DNA from: Chamaesiphon sp041738715
GTDB lineage: Bacteria > Cyanobacteriota > Cyanobacteriia > Cyanobacteriales > Chamaesiphonaceae
Reading direction: 5' to 3'
DNA length: 64,000 bases
Assembly (NCBI GenBank): GCA_041738715.1
Contig: JBGSPI010000132.1
Location: forward strand, 86,769 to 150,768
Shown: positions 8,915 through 17,791 of the stretch, piece after piece
Position numbering within the stretch: position 1 is the stretch's first letter
Layout of the letters: each line of letters begins with the position of its first letter
Notes under the pieces: generated by a model
What the model saw: only the letters and a program-made list of their open reading frames with translations
Told to the model about the DNA's origin: nothing
Database searches by the model: none
Made by a program: the position numbers and the translations under genes

Positions 8915-10405
8915 GTGTCGATCGACTCAAAATCTATCTATCGCGTTAAACCATTGGCAGGGCAAGCGGCGATCACAATTGCCACTGAATTGGCAGAGAT
9001 TAACCGACTGGTGAGTGTTGCTGAATCACTCGTACGTTATCAAGTTGCACCAGCCCCAACTGGATGTCCCCAGCTACCCGCAGATCTGCAATTGCGATCG
9101 TATCAACAGCAGGCTATGGTCAATTGGTTCAAAAATCACGGTCGCGGTACGCTCAAAATGGCAACAGGTTCAGGTAAAACAATTACCGCCTTGGCGATCG
9201 TCACCCAATTGTATCAGCAAATCGGGTTACAAGTAGTTGTCATCGTCTGTCCCTTCCGCCATCTTGTCACTCAGTGGGGGCGAGAGTGCGAAAAATTTCA
9301 CCTTGAACCGATTCTCGCCTGTGAAAGCATTCACAAATGGCAAAGTAAATTCTCCCATCAACTTGCCCGGATTAACACCAATCAACAGCTATTTCTCACT
9401 GTCATTACTACGAATGAAACCTTAGTCAGTGCTGGCTTTCAGTCTCAACTCAAATATTTACCCGATCGCACCCTGATCATCGGCGACGAGGTGCATAATC
9501 TCGGCGCGAAAAAACGGGAATCTAGTCTGCCGCGCAATGTCGGCTTGAGACTTGCTCTCTCAGCCACCCCAGAACGCCACTATGACGACATTGGCACTCA
9601 AAATATCCTCGACTACTTTGGGGACATCTTACAGCCCGAATTTACCCTCAAAGATGCGATCGAACAGGGTGCCCTCGTCCATTATTTATACTACCCAATC
9701 CTCGTCGAATTGACCGAATCAGAAAGCGAGCAGTATCTCAAACTCACCCGCATCATCACCCGCAAGCTCACCTATCAAAGCACCGACGAACTCGACACCC
9801 CAGACATTACCCCCTTGCTGATGCAACGTGCCAGACTGATTGGTGCAGCCGCCAACAAACTCACTGCGCTCAAAAGCCTGATGCAGACTCGACTAGATAC
9901 TAGTCACACGCTCTTTTACTGTGGTGATGGGTGTAGCGACAGTACCCAACAACTTGCCGCTGTTACTCACCTGCTGGGTAATGAACTTGGCTACCGTGTC
10001 AATACTTACACCGCCGCTACACCCTTAACAGATCGAGAAAACCTCCGGCACCAATTTGCCTCCGGTGCGCTCCAAGGTTTAGTGGCGATCCGCTGCTTGG
10101 ATGAAGGGATTGATATTCCTGCGATCAAACATGCTGTGATTCTCGCTAGTAGTACTAACCCCCGCCAATTTATCCAACGCCGAGGACGCATCCTCCGCCC
10201 TGACACGGGGAAAGACCGTGCTACGCTCTACGATATGATCGTTTTGCCGCCGGAATTGGATCGGGAAACTTTGGCTATCGAACGCAATCTCCTTAGACGA
10301 GAACTCCTGCGGCTGATTGAATTTGCTGATTTGGCTGATAATGCGGCTACAGCGAGAAGTCAATTGTTACAACTTCAGAAACGGTATGGTTTATTGGATA
10401 TTTAA
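8915..10405 (+). CDS. Superfamily 2 DEAD/DEAH helicase, Dnd-restriction-like
   Basis: 496 residues. Helicase motifs run in order: Q-like LRSYQQQAMVNWF, motif I ATGSGKT (residues about 86-92), motif II GDEVH, motif III LSATPE, and C-terminal motifs V/VI in GIDIPAIKHAVIL and RQFIQRRGRILRP. The layout resembles type III restriction (Res) subunits and the helicases annotated as DNA phosphorothioation system restriction proteins that accompany dnd genes. It is followed on the same strand by a 42-residue gene and a DndD-like ATPase, which supports that reading. The GTG at 8915 is the only reasonable start. No nuclease or methylase domain is fused. The helicase call is certain; the Dnd link is inferred from context and memory of the family. 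Confidence 0.85.
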   Translation: MSIDSKSIYRVKPLAGQAAITIATELAEINRLVSVAESLVRYQVAPAPTGCPQLPADLQLRSYQQQAMVNWFKNHGRGTLKMATGSGKTITALAIVTQLYQQIGLQVVVIVCPFRHLVTQWGRECEKFHLEPILACESIHKWQSKFSHQLARINTNQQLFLTVITTNETLVSAGFQSQLKYLPDRTLIIGDEVHNLGAKKRESSLPRNVGLRLALSATPERHYDDIGTQNILDYFGDILQPEFTLKDAIEQGALVHYLYYPILVELTESESEQYLKLTRIITRKLTYQSTDELDTPDITPLLMQRARLIGAAANKLTALKSLMQTRLDTSHTLFYCGDGCSDSTQQLAAVTHLLGNELGYRVNTYTAATPLTDRENLRHQFASGALQGLVAIRCLDEGIDIPAIKHAVILASSTNPRQFIQRRGRILRPDTGKDRATLYDMIVLPPELDRETLAIERNLLRRELLRLIEFADLADNAATARSQLLQLQKRYGLLDI

Positions 10406-10438
10406 GCAGTTTTACAGAAGATCGAGGGTTGAAAGCCC

Positions 10439-10493
10439 CTGCCTTTAGGCAGATGGTTGATAGGACGGAGTTTAAATCTCCGTCCTATCAACC
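10439..10493 (+). terminator. Two consecutive hairpins between helicase and 42-aa gene
   Basis: A small hairpin, CTGCC-TTTA-GGCAG (10439-10452), is followed by a perfect 16-bp stem (10455-10470 with 10478-10493) closing a 7-nt TTTAAAT loop. No U-tract follows directly. It lies inside an otherwise same-strand gene group, so it could be a terminator or attenuator, an RNA-processing site, or an inserted REP-like element. Confidence 0.6.
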
Positions 10494-10495
10494 GC

Positions 10496-10541
10496 GCTTT
10501 CAACTTTCAACTTTCAACTTTCAACTTTCAACTTTCAACTT
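10496..10541. repeat. Heptameric tandem repeat (TTTCAAC type)
   Basis: About six head-to-tail copies of TTTCAAC end 7 nt before the ATG of the 42-residue gene, so they occupy its leader and translation start region. The unit is identical to the array at the start of the window. Confidence 0.85.
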
Positions 10542-10548
10542 TTTAAAG

Positions 10549-10677
10549 ATGAATACTCCAGAAGTTCGGCAAATTATCGAGCGAGTGCTCCAACTGGAAA
10601 AGGACAGGCTCGATCGCAAGAAAAACTCACCGATTAACGATGATATCCTCAAAATCATCAAAGAAATCATCAAATGA
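10549..10677 (+). CDS. Small charged protein (42 aa) coupled to DndD-like gene
   Basis: 42 residues from ATG 10549, mostly helical and highly charged: VRQIIERVLQLEKDRLDRKK, a short linker, then NDDILKIIKEIIK. Its TGA overlaps the ATG of the DndD-like ATPase (ATGA at 10674-10677), a classic sign of translational coupling. The frame is open upstream to GTG 10429, but that would translate the hairpin and heptamer array, so I prefer ATG 10549. It does not resemble DndE, which is longer. It could be a helical adaptor that binds the coiled-coil ATPase or the helicase. No family recognised; the gene is supported by coupling and composition. Confidence 0.65.
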   Translation: MNTPEVRQIIERVLQLEKDRLDRKKNSPINDDILKIIKEIIK

Positions 10678-12737
10678 AGCTGACTACAATTCGCTTATGT
10701 AATTTCCGCCAATTTTACGGTGAAACTCCAGAAATCCATCTGGCTACCGACAACCAGCGTAATACTACTATCATTCACGGGAATAATGGGGCGGGGAAAA
10801 CCACCATTCTCAATGCTTTTACCTGGGTACTCTACGAAAAATTTACTGCTGCTTTTGCTGAATCCGATCAACTAGTCAATAAACGGGCGATTGCTCAAGC
10901 TGATATTGGTAGTGCGATTGATAGTTGGGTTGAAGTTGCTTGGGAACATGATGGCAAACGCTATCGGGCGAAACGGATGTGTCGCGCCTATAAGCAGCAA
11001 ACCGAAGTTAATATCGTTAACAATGAATTACTCTACTTGTATATCGGTGATGCTGATGGGAAATGGCTTCACCCCCAACAACCACCTGATGAAATTATCG
11101 GCAGAATTTTACCAGCTAGTCTTCATCAATACTTTTTCTTTGACGGCGAACGGATCGAGCAAATTGTCCGTCAGGATAAGCGGCTAGAAATTGCTGAAGC
11201 GACTAAAATACTGCTGGGCGTGGAGGTTTTGAATCGATCGATCAAACATCTGGGTGAGGCAAAGAAAACTCTAGAAACTGAACTAGGACAGATTGGTGAT
11301 ACTACGACTAAAGACTTGCTCAAATCTCAACAACGGTTGCAACAGGAAATCGATTCGATTCAACATCGTCAAACAGAAATAGTTCAGGAAATTAATAATT
11401 TTAATCAGATTAAACAAGAAATTAATCAACACCTACTCGAACTGACTGCGGCAACAGAGATCCAAGCACAACGCCAAGAACTCGAACGCATTAAAGCTAC
11501 CTATCAAACCCAGCTACGTCAAGCTCAGACAGAGATTAAGCAGTCGATTTCTACTCAAGCATATACAGTTTTTCTCCCGAAATTAACTCAATCATTTGAA
11601 ACTCTTGTTGCTGAATTACGCGATCGCGGTGAACTGAATCAAGGTATCTCTCGCGAATTTCTCAGTCAATTGATTCTCCATCAACAATGTCTTTGCGGTA
11701 CTAAATTAATACCAAATACCTCCACTTATCTCCAAGTTCAAACCTGGCTGTCTCGTGCCAGTATTGCCGTGATTGAAGAAACAACCCTACGGTTAATTAC
11801 TCAAGTTGAGGATCTACAAACCAAAGGTGATGAATTTTGGCGATCTATTGAATCTCAACAGCAAATCGTTAGCACAGCTAGATCGGAAATTAGCCAAATA
11901 GAAATTAAATTAGATCGCCTCGAATCCCAACTAAGACTTGACACCAATATCGAAATTAGTAGTCTGCAAAAACGCCTCGATGAAATTGAAATCAAAGTTC
12001 GCGATCTGATCCTCAGTCAAGGTCAAAATAAACAACAAATTATGCACCTCGAAGGACAAATTCAAACTTTAACTAAACAAATTACCAAACAACAAGCCAA
12101 CCAGGATCGCCAAATCCTCGCCCACCGGCGGCTCCAAGCTGCTCAAGCGGCGATTTCTGCCTTAACCACCATCCGCCAGGAACAAGAACAACAGTTTCGC
12201 GGGGAATTGGAACGACAAGTCCAACAAATCTTTCAGACAATTTCTGTTACGCCCTATCTACCGAAAATTACGGAGAAGTACGAATTAATTTTGACAGAGA
12301 CTACCAGAGGAATTGAAACGATCGTCGCCGCATCCACTGGGGAAAATCAGATTCTCAGTCTCTCATTTATCGGTGGAATTATCGATCGAGTCAGAAGTTG
12401 GAGCGAACAAAAATTAGTCTCAGTTCCTGAGAGTAATACCTTTCCGATTGTGATGGATTCACCCTTCGGTAGTCTCGATGAAATATCGCGTCGGCAAATT
12501 GCTCAAATCTTGCCTCAACTAGCCAATCAACTGATTGTACTCGTCACCAAAACCCAGTGGCGGGGCGAGGTAGAAACAGAGATGCACGGGAAGATTGGCA
12601 GGCAATATATATTGACTTATTATACTTCTAAACCAGATTGTATCGAAGATTATTTGGAGATAAATCATCACCGTTATCCCTTAATTAAGCGGAGTCCCAA
12701 TGACTTTGACTACACGGAAATAACCGAAATAAATTAA
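10674..12737 (+). CDS. DndD-like SMC/RecF-type ATPase
   Basis: 687 residues. The N-terminus has RLCNFRQFYGE and Walker A GNNGAGKTT (near residue 40), followed by a FFDGERIEQI block typical of DndD. Long heptad-rich coiled coils cover about residues 190-310 and 360-510 and flank a central LCGTKLIP segment with a CxC in place of the Rad50-type CxxC hook. The C-terminus has the signature LSLSFIGGIID and Walker B IVMDSPFGSLDE, then the D-loop. DndD proteins are ATPases of the phosphorothioation (Dnd) system; similar SMC-like ATPases serve other defence and repair systems. Here no dndA, B, C or E is present. The start overlaps the upstream 42-residue gene, and birA starts 8 nt after the stop. Confidence 0.85.
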   Translation: MKLTTIRLCNFRQFYGETPEIHLATDNQRNTTIIHGNNGAGKTTILNAFTWVLYEKFTAAFAESDQLVNKRAIAQADIGSAIDSWVEVAWEHDGKRYRAKRMCRAYKQQTEVNIVNNELLYLYIGDADGKWLHPQQPPDEIIGRILPASLHQYFFFDGERIEQIVRQDKRLEIAEATKILLGVEVLNRSIKHLGEAKKTLETELGQIGDTTTKDLLKSQQRLQQEIDSIQHRQTEIVQEINNFNQIKQEINQHLLELTAATEIQAQRQELERIKATYQTQLRQAQTEIKQSISTQAYTVFLPKLTQSFETLVAELRDRGELNQGISREFLSQLILHQQCLCGTKLIPNTSTYLQVQTWLSRASIAVIEETTLRLITQVEDLQTKGDEFWRSIESQQQIVSTARSEISQIEIKLDRLESQLRLDTNIEISSLQKRLDEIEIKVRDLILSQGQNKQQIMHLEGQIQTLTKQITKQQANQDRQILAHRRLQAAQAAISALTTIRQEQEQQFRGELERQVQQIFQTISVTPYLPKITEKYELILTETTRGIETIVAASTGENQILSLSFIGGIIDRVRSWSEQKLVSVPESNTFPIVMDSPFGSLDEISRRQIAQILPQLANQLIVLVTKTQWRGEVETEMHGKIGRQYILTYYTSKPDCIEDYLEINHHRYPLIKRSPNDFDYTEITEIN

Positions 12738-12744
12738 TCAACCA

Positions 12745-13548
12745 ATGGATCGTCAAAAATTATTAGACTTACTCGCTTCACCACAGATGAAGCTGTGGGA
12801 ACGAGATTTAGGCTTAGATCTCCGCATCCACATTTATGATAATATCCCTTCTACTAACGATAAATTAGCCCAACTCATCACCGAATCAGGCGCACTACCA
12901 GGTACGATTGTGATCGCCAATCGACAGACCGCCGGACGCGGACAACGAGGCAGAGCTTGGGATTCAGCAATCGGTGGGTTATACTTATCACTTGCCTTAT
13001 CCCCAAATTTACCAGCCGCAAATGCTCACCAATTAACGATCGGTATTGTCTGGGGGATCGCCGATAACCTCCGCCAACAAGGATTACCAGTGCTGATTAA
13101 ATGGCCGAATGATTTAATCTTAAATGGCCGAAAATTGGGCGGTATTTTAACTGAAACTCGGATCTGTCAAGGACATATTCAGCACGCGATCGTTGGGGTC
13201 GGAATTAATCACACAAATATAGTAGAAAGTCCGGCAATTAATTTGGCTCCCAGCAACGATTATCAGCCAAATTACGGAAATTTTCCCATTGAGATGTTAG
13301 CAAGGAGTACTATTGAGGGAATTATTAGTGGGTACCAACATTGCACTCCAGCAACGATCGACAAATTGCTGTCGAACTATCTGGAACTACTCAATGCTCG
13401 TGGACAAACAGTGATGGTGAATGGTAAGTTGGGAACCGTATTGGGTGTCTCACCGCAAGGAGAGCTACACATTGGTTTTATGACTGCCAGCGAGATGACT
13501 GAAACTTATCTCACACCAGGATCATTCACATTGGGTTATGAGAGTTAG
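12745..13548 (+). CDS. birA: Biotin--[acetyl-CoA-carboxylase] ligase
   Basis: 267 residues. It attaches biotin to the biotin carboxyl carrier protein of acetyl-CoA carboxylase through biotinyl-AMP. Signature elements are NRQTAGRGQRGRAWDS (the ATP/biotinyl-AMP loop), IKWPNDLILNGRKLGGILTE, and a C-terminal SH3-like domain with VNGKLGTVLGVSPQGELHI. There is no N-terminal helix-turn-helix, so it is a group I ligase that does not act as a repressor. It begins only 8 nt after the DndD-like gene, so it may be read from the same transcript, though the functions look unrelated. Very confident. Confidence 0.93.
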   Translation: MDRQKLLDLLASPQMKLWERDLGLDLRIHIYDNIPSTNDKLAQLITESGALPGTIVIANRQTAGRGQRGRAWDSAIGGLYLSLALSPNLPAANAHQLTIGIVWGIADNLRQQGLPVLIKWPNDLILNGRKLGGILTETRICQGHIQHAIVGVGINHTNIVESPAINLAPSNDYQPNYGNFPIEMLARSTIEGIISGYQHCTPATIDKLLSNYLELLNARGQTVMVNGKLGTVLGVSPQGELHIGFMTASEMTETYLTPGSFTLGYES

Positions 13549-13637
13549 TGACTTTGGACATATGCAAAATTAAATGCTTTTGCTATGCTAAGGCGAATCA
13601 ATAGTTCTGAACTGGACTGCATTAGATTACAAAAATT

Positions 13638-15179
13638 ATGAGCAGCAAGGCAGAAAAAAAGTCGCATAATTTACATCAGCAGCAGCGGTTGAATATCTTC
13701 TTCCGCAATCCGATGCTGTTAAAGGTTGTCGCTTGGCTGGGATGTTTAGGCTTCCTGGGTAGTACGGGAATTGTTTGGGCCGATCTTAAGCCAATTTCCG
13801 CGTCTCAAACTGAAGCACAGGAACTTGTCACCGCAGCAGCAAGGCGTGACGATGTTGCCGAAATCCCTGAAGTGGAGATCTATGGCCCGCCAATTCCGGC
13901 TACTTGGCAACAATCTCTAGCCCAAGTTTCCGCTGACAATCTGCCCAATCGCGAAGTCCCAATTCCGATTGAGCCAGCCGCCGCAGCTACTCCTCCAACT
14001 GCTAAAATTATTCGTCCGCAGCACGCCGATCTGCTTGTTGCTGAAAACTACACCGTAAGTGTCAACGGTTCAGGAACAGTCGCCGAAGTTTCTGTGAGTA
14101 TTCCCGTTCCGGCTCCCCGCCAAGTCACCATCCCTAGTAAGTCGAGAGAGATGGTTAGTTCCGTGCGGAGTCAGGTTCAGCCCCGTTACGCTAGGCACAA
14201 ATCACCAATTGTTCAATCAGTTCCCACAACTAGCATTAACCTCCAGTCGAATGCGGTTCAGTCATCTACCCCCTATCGACCAGTCCCTAAAGTCCCCACT
14301 CTATCTGCAAACAGACTCAAATCCACTCCTGGGCAAATCCAACGGCGCGGCGCGAAAACCAGTATTCCAACACCCACGATTGATACTGTCCAACGCCCTC
14401 TATCTAGATTTAAACCAGTTATTGTTACGCCGATGAGGCCATCAGCGGTACAGACAGTAAACGCTGCACCCCAAAAGATCCAAAACCAAACATTAAGTAA
14501 CGCTCTGCTGGGTGAATCAATCAATTCGATCGAAATTCCCGTTCCCCAGCCCCGGACACAAATCATTAAGGTACAGCCAGTTGCTCAGTTACCACAAGTA
14601 ACTACGATAAAATCGGTACCCACTATCCCTCCCATCCCAACTGTTCGTGCTGCGTCTCGATCCGAATCAAAACCAGTTGCCTACATCAATAATGGCGAAC
14701 ACGACTCAACCCCAGAAATCATTTACCCACTGAGTAGTCCCGCACCAGTTACTTCCCGGTTTGGCTGGCGGACACACCCAATTACTGGCACTCGTCGGTT
14801 CCACTCCGGGATCGATATTGGCGCGCCGATGGGCGCACCCGTTGTTGCCGCAGGATCGGGCACGATTGTCTCTGCTGGTTGGATTGGTGGTTATGGCAAA
14901 ACAATTATTATTCAACATAATGGTGTCCACCAGACTCTTTACGGGCATCTCTCGGAAGTTTTTGTCCAACCAGGTCAAAGAATCGAACAAGGCACCGTCA
15001 TCGGTCGTGTAGGCAGCACTGGTAACTCTACTGGGCCACACTTGCACTTTGAAAGTCGGATGTCCACTGCGGATGGTTGGGTCGCTGTCGATCCGGGCGA
15101 TGATGTCAAATACGCGCTCGAAAATCTCCGTCGGGCCATGCCATTTGCGCAACGGGATCTACCACCACGCATAAATTAA
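13638..15179 (+). CDS. M23 family peptidoglycan metallopeptidase, membrane-anchored
   Basis: 513 residues. A hydrophobic segment at about residues 32-52 serves as an anchor or signal. A long Pro/Ser/Thr-rich, probably disordered region (about 60-360) leads to a C-terminal LytM/M23 domain. The domain starts at PVTSRFGWRTHP and has HSGIDIGAP (zinc His and Asp) and GPHLHFE (HxH). M23 enzymes cut peptide cross-links in peptidoglycan; some are inactive activators of amidases, but here the zinc residues look intact. It is a single gene between birA and a DEP-domain gene. Confident family call; which bond is cut is unknown. Confidence 0.92.
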   Translation: MSSKAEKKSHNLHQQQRLNIFFRNPMLLKVVAWLGCLGFLGSTGIVWADLKPISASQTEAQELVTAAARRDDVAEIPEVEIYGPPIPATWQQSLAQVSADNLPNREVPIPIEPAAAATPPTAKIIRPQHADLLVAENYTVSVNGSGTVAEVSVSIPVPAPRQVTIPSKSREMVSSVRSQVQPRYARHKSPIVQSVPTTSINLQSNAVQSSTPYRPVPKVPTLSANRLKSTPGQIQRRGAKTSIPTPTIDTVQRPLSRFKPVIVTPMRPSAVQTVNAAPQKIQNQTLSNALLGESINSIEIPVPQPRTQIIKVQPVAQLPQVTTIKSVPTIPPIPTVRAASRSESKPVAYINNGEHDSTPEIIYPLSSPAPVTSRFGWRTHPITGTRRFHSGIDIGAPMGAPVVAAGSGTIVSAGWIGGYGKTIIIQHNGVHQTLYGHLSEVFVQPGQRIEQGTVIGRVGSTGNSTGPHLHFESRMSTADGWVAVDPGDDVKYALENLRRAMPFAQRDLPPRIN

Positions 15180-15437
15180 GCATCAATTACTAGCGTCAGT
15201 TGATTGTCTATCGTTGATTCTCGATCCTTGCCGGCTGTGGTAAGGATATTTTTTTAAGTTAGTTAATCGGGATCGACTAGGGGGTATATTAATTAATATT
15301 GCAATTATATCCAAATCGATAATCGATTAACAAAAAATAGGCAAGACATTTGGTTCGAGAATGTGGTGCCGACACCTAATCCCGAATCCATTTATTTTTA
15401 TTGATTCAATTTTAGTCCAGCAGGGAAATAAGGTGGC

Positions 15438-15992
15438 ATGTTACTCAAGTCACAAGACGTAATTTATTGTCAACTTGTGCGTCAGTTTGGAACTATCTCC
15501 GAAATTGTTAGTGGAGTGAGTTATCAAGGTACTCTATTTGTCCGTGGGAACTCCTACTATCTAGAACATCGTCAGGACGCAATTACTGAGATGCGGCGCA
15601 GTTTCCTCGATCCAGAACCCGCAGTCGCTTGCCTACTAGTCGAGGATGGTGATATTGTCACGATCTGGTATGAAGATCGGTATATTATCAAGGTGGTGGA
15701 AACCGAGCAGGATATTATTGAATATTGTAATTTAGCTCAACTAGTCGAGGTCATGCGTTCTCCTCAAGGAGTCAAAATTGAGGATCGAGCGCAAAGTTTT
15801 CGCCTACCCTATCGTCGCTGTTTTATCGGCAGAGAAGCTGTCGATTGGCTACAAACTAATCTCAACATTAATCGTCCTCATGCTGTGGCTCTCGGACAAA
15901 GATTGATAGATGAGCAATGGGTCAGGAATCTATCCAATAAACAACCTTTTCAAGATGGCGATCTTTATTATCAGTTTTATTTGGATAAGTAG
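15438..15992 (+). CDS. DEP domain-containing protein
   Basis: 184 residues. The C-terminal 75 residues form a DEP domain: FRLPYRRCFIGREAVDWLQ, then ALGQRLIDEQWVRNL, and DLYYQFYL. The N-terminal 100 residues are a mixed alpha/beta stretch without a motif I know. DEP domains in eukaryotes bind membranes or signalling partners; in cyanobacteria their role is open. The gene stands alone, with a 258-bp AT-rich upstream region in which I see no other gene. The domain is confident, the function unknown. Confidence 0.82.
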   Translation: MLLKSQDVIYCQLVRQFGTISEIVSGVSYQGTLFVRGNSYYLEHRQDAITEMRRSFLDPEPAVACLLVEDGDIVTIWYEDRYIIKVVETEQDIIEYCNLAQLVEVMRSPQGVKIEDRAQSFRLPYRRCFIGREAVDWLQTNLNINRPHAVALGQRLIDEQWVRNLSNKQPFQDGDLYYQFYLDK

Positions 15993-16046
15993 GGGAAAGG
16001 GGGAAGGAATTAAGAGTTCGCTGTTGCCCATCCACCCATCCACTAC

Positions 16047-17075
16047 CTATCCCTGCCAATTAGCCCAATCTTGTGGCTTGAGAAACACATCATAGAGTTC
16101 AGATTCTGGCGAATTTGGTTCGGGTTGATAGCCATATTCCCAGCGGACTAGGGGTGGTAAAGACATCAAAATTGATTCAGTGCGACCATTTGTTTGTAAC
16201 CCAAAAATTGTACCGCGATCGTAGACTAAATTAAACTCCACATAACGTCCGCGTCGATATAGTTGAAAATCGCGCTCCCGTTCACCATAAGCCATATTCC
16301 GGCGGCGTTCGACAATTGGGATATAGGCAGGTAAAAAGGCGTAAGCGCAGTCTTGGGAAATTGCAAATAATTCCTCCCAAGTACGGGGTTTGCGAATGCC
16401 GATCGAGTTACTATACTGAGCAGCCGGACCATCAGGATCGGGACCGCGATACAATGCCCCTTGTCCGTCTTGATAGTCAAAGAAAATTCCGCCGACACCA
16501 CGAGTCTCATTCCGATGTTTGAGGTAGAAATACTCATCACACCACAGTTTAAAAGTGGGATACAAGTCTGGATCGTGCTTGTCACAAGCTGCTTTGAGGG
16601 TATTGTGGAGATGACTAGCATCTTCCGCAAACGGGTAGTAGGGAGTCAGATCTAAACCACCTCCAAACCACCAGACAGGGCCAGCTTCAAAATAACGATA
16701 GTTGAGGTGGACAGTGGGAATATATGGGTTGCGGGGATGGAGAACCATCGAAGTGCCAGTTGCATAGAAGCGATGACCAGCGGCATCGGGACGTTGATTG
16801 AGAATTGAGGGGGGTAAATGATCGCCCCACACCTCTGAGAAATTTACCCCACCTTGTTCAAAGATATCACCTGCTTTCATCACCCGCGATCGACCACCGC
16901 CACCTTCAGGTCTTTCCCAGCTTTCCTCCTGAAACTTACCGACCCCATCAACTGCTTCTAAGCCTTGACAGACACTATCCTGAAAGTCGCGCATAAATTG
17001 TGCGATCCGACTTTTGGCATCAGCAGGTGGTAAAAAGTTATCATCGATCTTTGTGTCGGTGGAGAAAGCTGTCAT
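16047..17075 (-). CDS. hemF: Coproporphyrinogen III oxidase, oxygen-dependent
   Basis: 342 residues, full length. It decarboxylates coproporphyrinogen III to protoporphyrinogen IX using O2, feeding heme and chlorophyll synthesis in the cytosol. Motifs include GGGGRSRVMKAGDIFEQGGV, RNPYIPTVHLNYRYFE, WWFGGGLDLTPYYPF, DEYFYLKHRNETRGVGGIFFD and a C-terminal PPLVRWEYGYQPEPNSPE. The start at ATG 17075 gives the normal N-terminus. It is convergent with the DEP gene and divergent from the small secreted protein. Cyanobacteria often also have anaerobic HemN; none is here. Very confident. Confidence 0.97.
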   Translation of the reverse strand: MTAFSTDTKIDDNFLPPADAKSRIAQFMRDFQDSVCQGLEAVDGVGKFQEESWERPEGGGGRSRVMKAGDIFEQGGVNFSEVWGDHLPPSILNQRPDAAGHRFYATGTSMVLHPRNPYIPTVHLNYRYFEAGPVWWFGGGLDLTPYYPFAEDASHLHNTLKAACDKHDPDLYPTFKLWCDEYFYLKHRNETRGVGGIFFDYQDGQGALYRGPDPDGPAAQYSNSIGIRKPRTWEELFAISQDCAYAFLPAYIPIVERRRNMAYGERERDFQLYRRGRYVEFNLVYDRGTIFGLQTNGRTESILMSLPPLVRWEYGYQPEPNSPESELYDVFLKPQDWANWQG

Positions 17076-17295
17076 GATCTGAATTTTATAGTTGGTGACT
17101 GGTATTAACCTAAAGTTGCGACAACAGGAACTAACCCATCGACAATCAACCTAGCATATTCAGGCGATCGGGCGCAGATGATTGTTACGGGAACTATACA
17201 AAATAGGGTGGGTCGCTCACAATCTAAATCACTGATACCATTTAGCTCAATTGCTATACTCTTGAATAATCCATACTAGGAAAGTCCAGAGATTT

Positions 17296-17643
17296 ATGAC
17301 TGCACAGACAAAAATTGTGACAATTGCACTGGCGATCTCGACTACCGTGGGTCTTTCCAGCACCCCAGTTTTCGCCAAGGAGTATTATTTTTACGTTACT
17401 AATAGTAGCAGTAGCCGGATCGACAAGCTGCAAGTATCAGAGAATGGTAAAAAATGGAGCTATTTTGACATTGGTAAAGGGATTAGATCTGGGGCGAAGA
17501 ACGTCAAACTAATTTGGGACGAGTCCACCAATAGTGAAGATTGTAATCAGTGGATTAAGGCAGTGTTTGCGGATGGTTCTAGCAGTACGCCAAGCAGATT
17601 TGATTTTTGCACTAACCTAGACGATCCGATTGTCTTTGAGTAG
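17296..17643 (+). CDS. Small secreted hypothetical protein
   Basis: 115 residues. Residues 1-27 are a signal peptide ending in TPVFA. The mature part, starting KEYYFYVTNSSSSRIDKLQV, looks all-beta and has two cysteines (in SEDCNQW and FDFC) that could form one disulfide. I know similar short secreted proteins as conserved hypotheticals in cyanobacteria but no function. TATACT about 45 nt upstream may be part of a promoter. A GATAGTG repeat array follows directly after the stop. Confidence 0.7.
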   Translation: MTAQTKIVTIALAISTTVGLSSTPVFAKEYYFYVTNSSSSRIDKLQVSENGKKWSYFDIGKGIRSGAKNVKLIWDESTNSEDCNQWIKAVFADGSSSTPSRFDFCTNLDDPIVFE

Positions 17644-17700
17644 GGGATAGTGACTAGGGGATAGTGGATAGTGGATAGTGGATAGTGACTGGTGACTGGG
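17644..17700. repeat. GATAGTG-type tandem repeat
   Basis: Short array of about four GATAGTG units with related TGACTGG units, starting just after the stop codon of the small secreted protein. Low-complexity intergenic DNA of the type seen elsewhere in this window. Confidence 0.75.
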
Positions 17701-17791
17701 GAAGTTGTGAATATTAAATTCACAACTCCGCTGGTGACCATCTTCTCGTTGGGTGTCCTGACGGTCGCGTATCCACATAATTCATAATTAA

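Noticed and set aside
10429..10548. 82-codon longer version of the 42-aa gene from GTG 10429
   Set aside because: It would translate two hairpins and the TTTCAAC array, giving a low-complexity peptide; ATG 10549 fits better.
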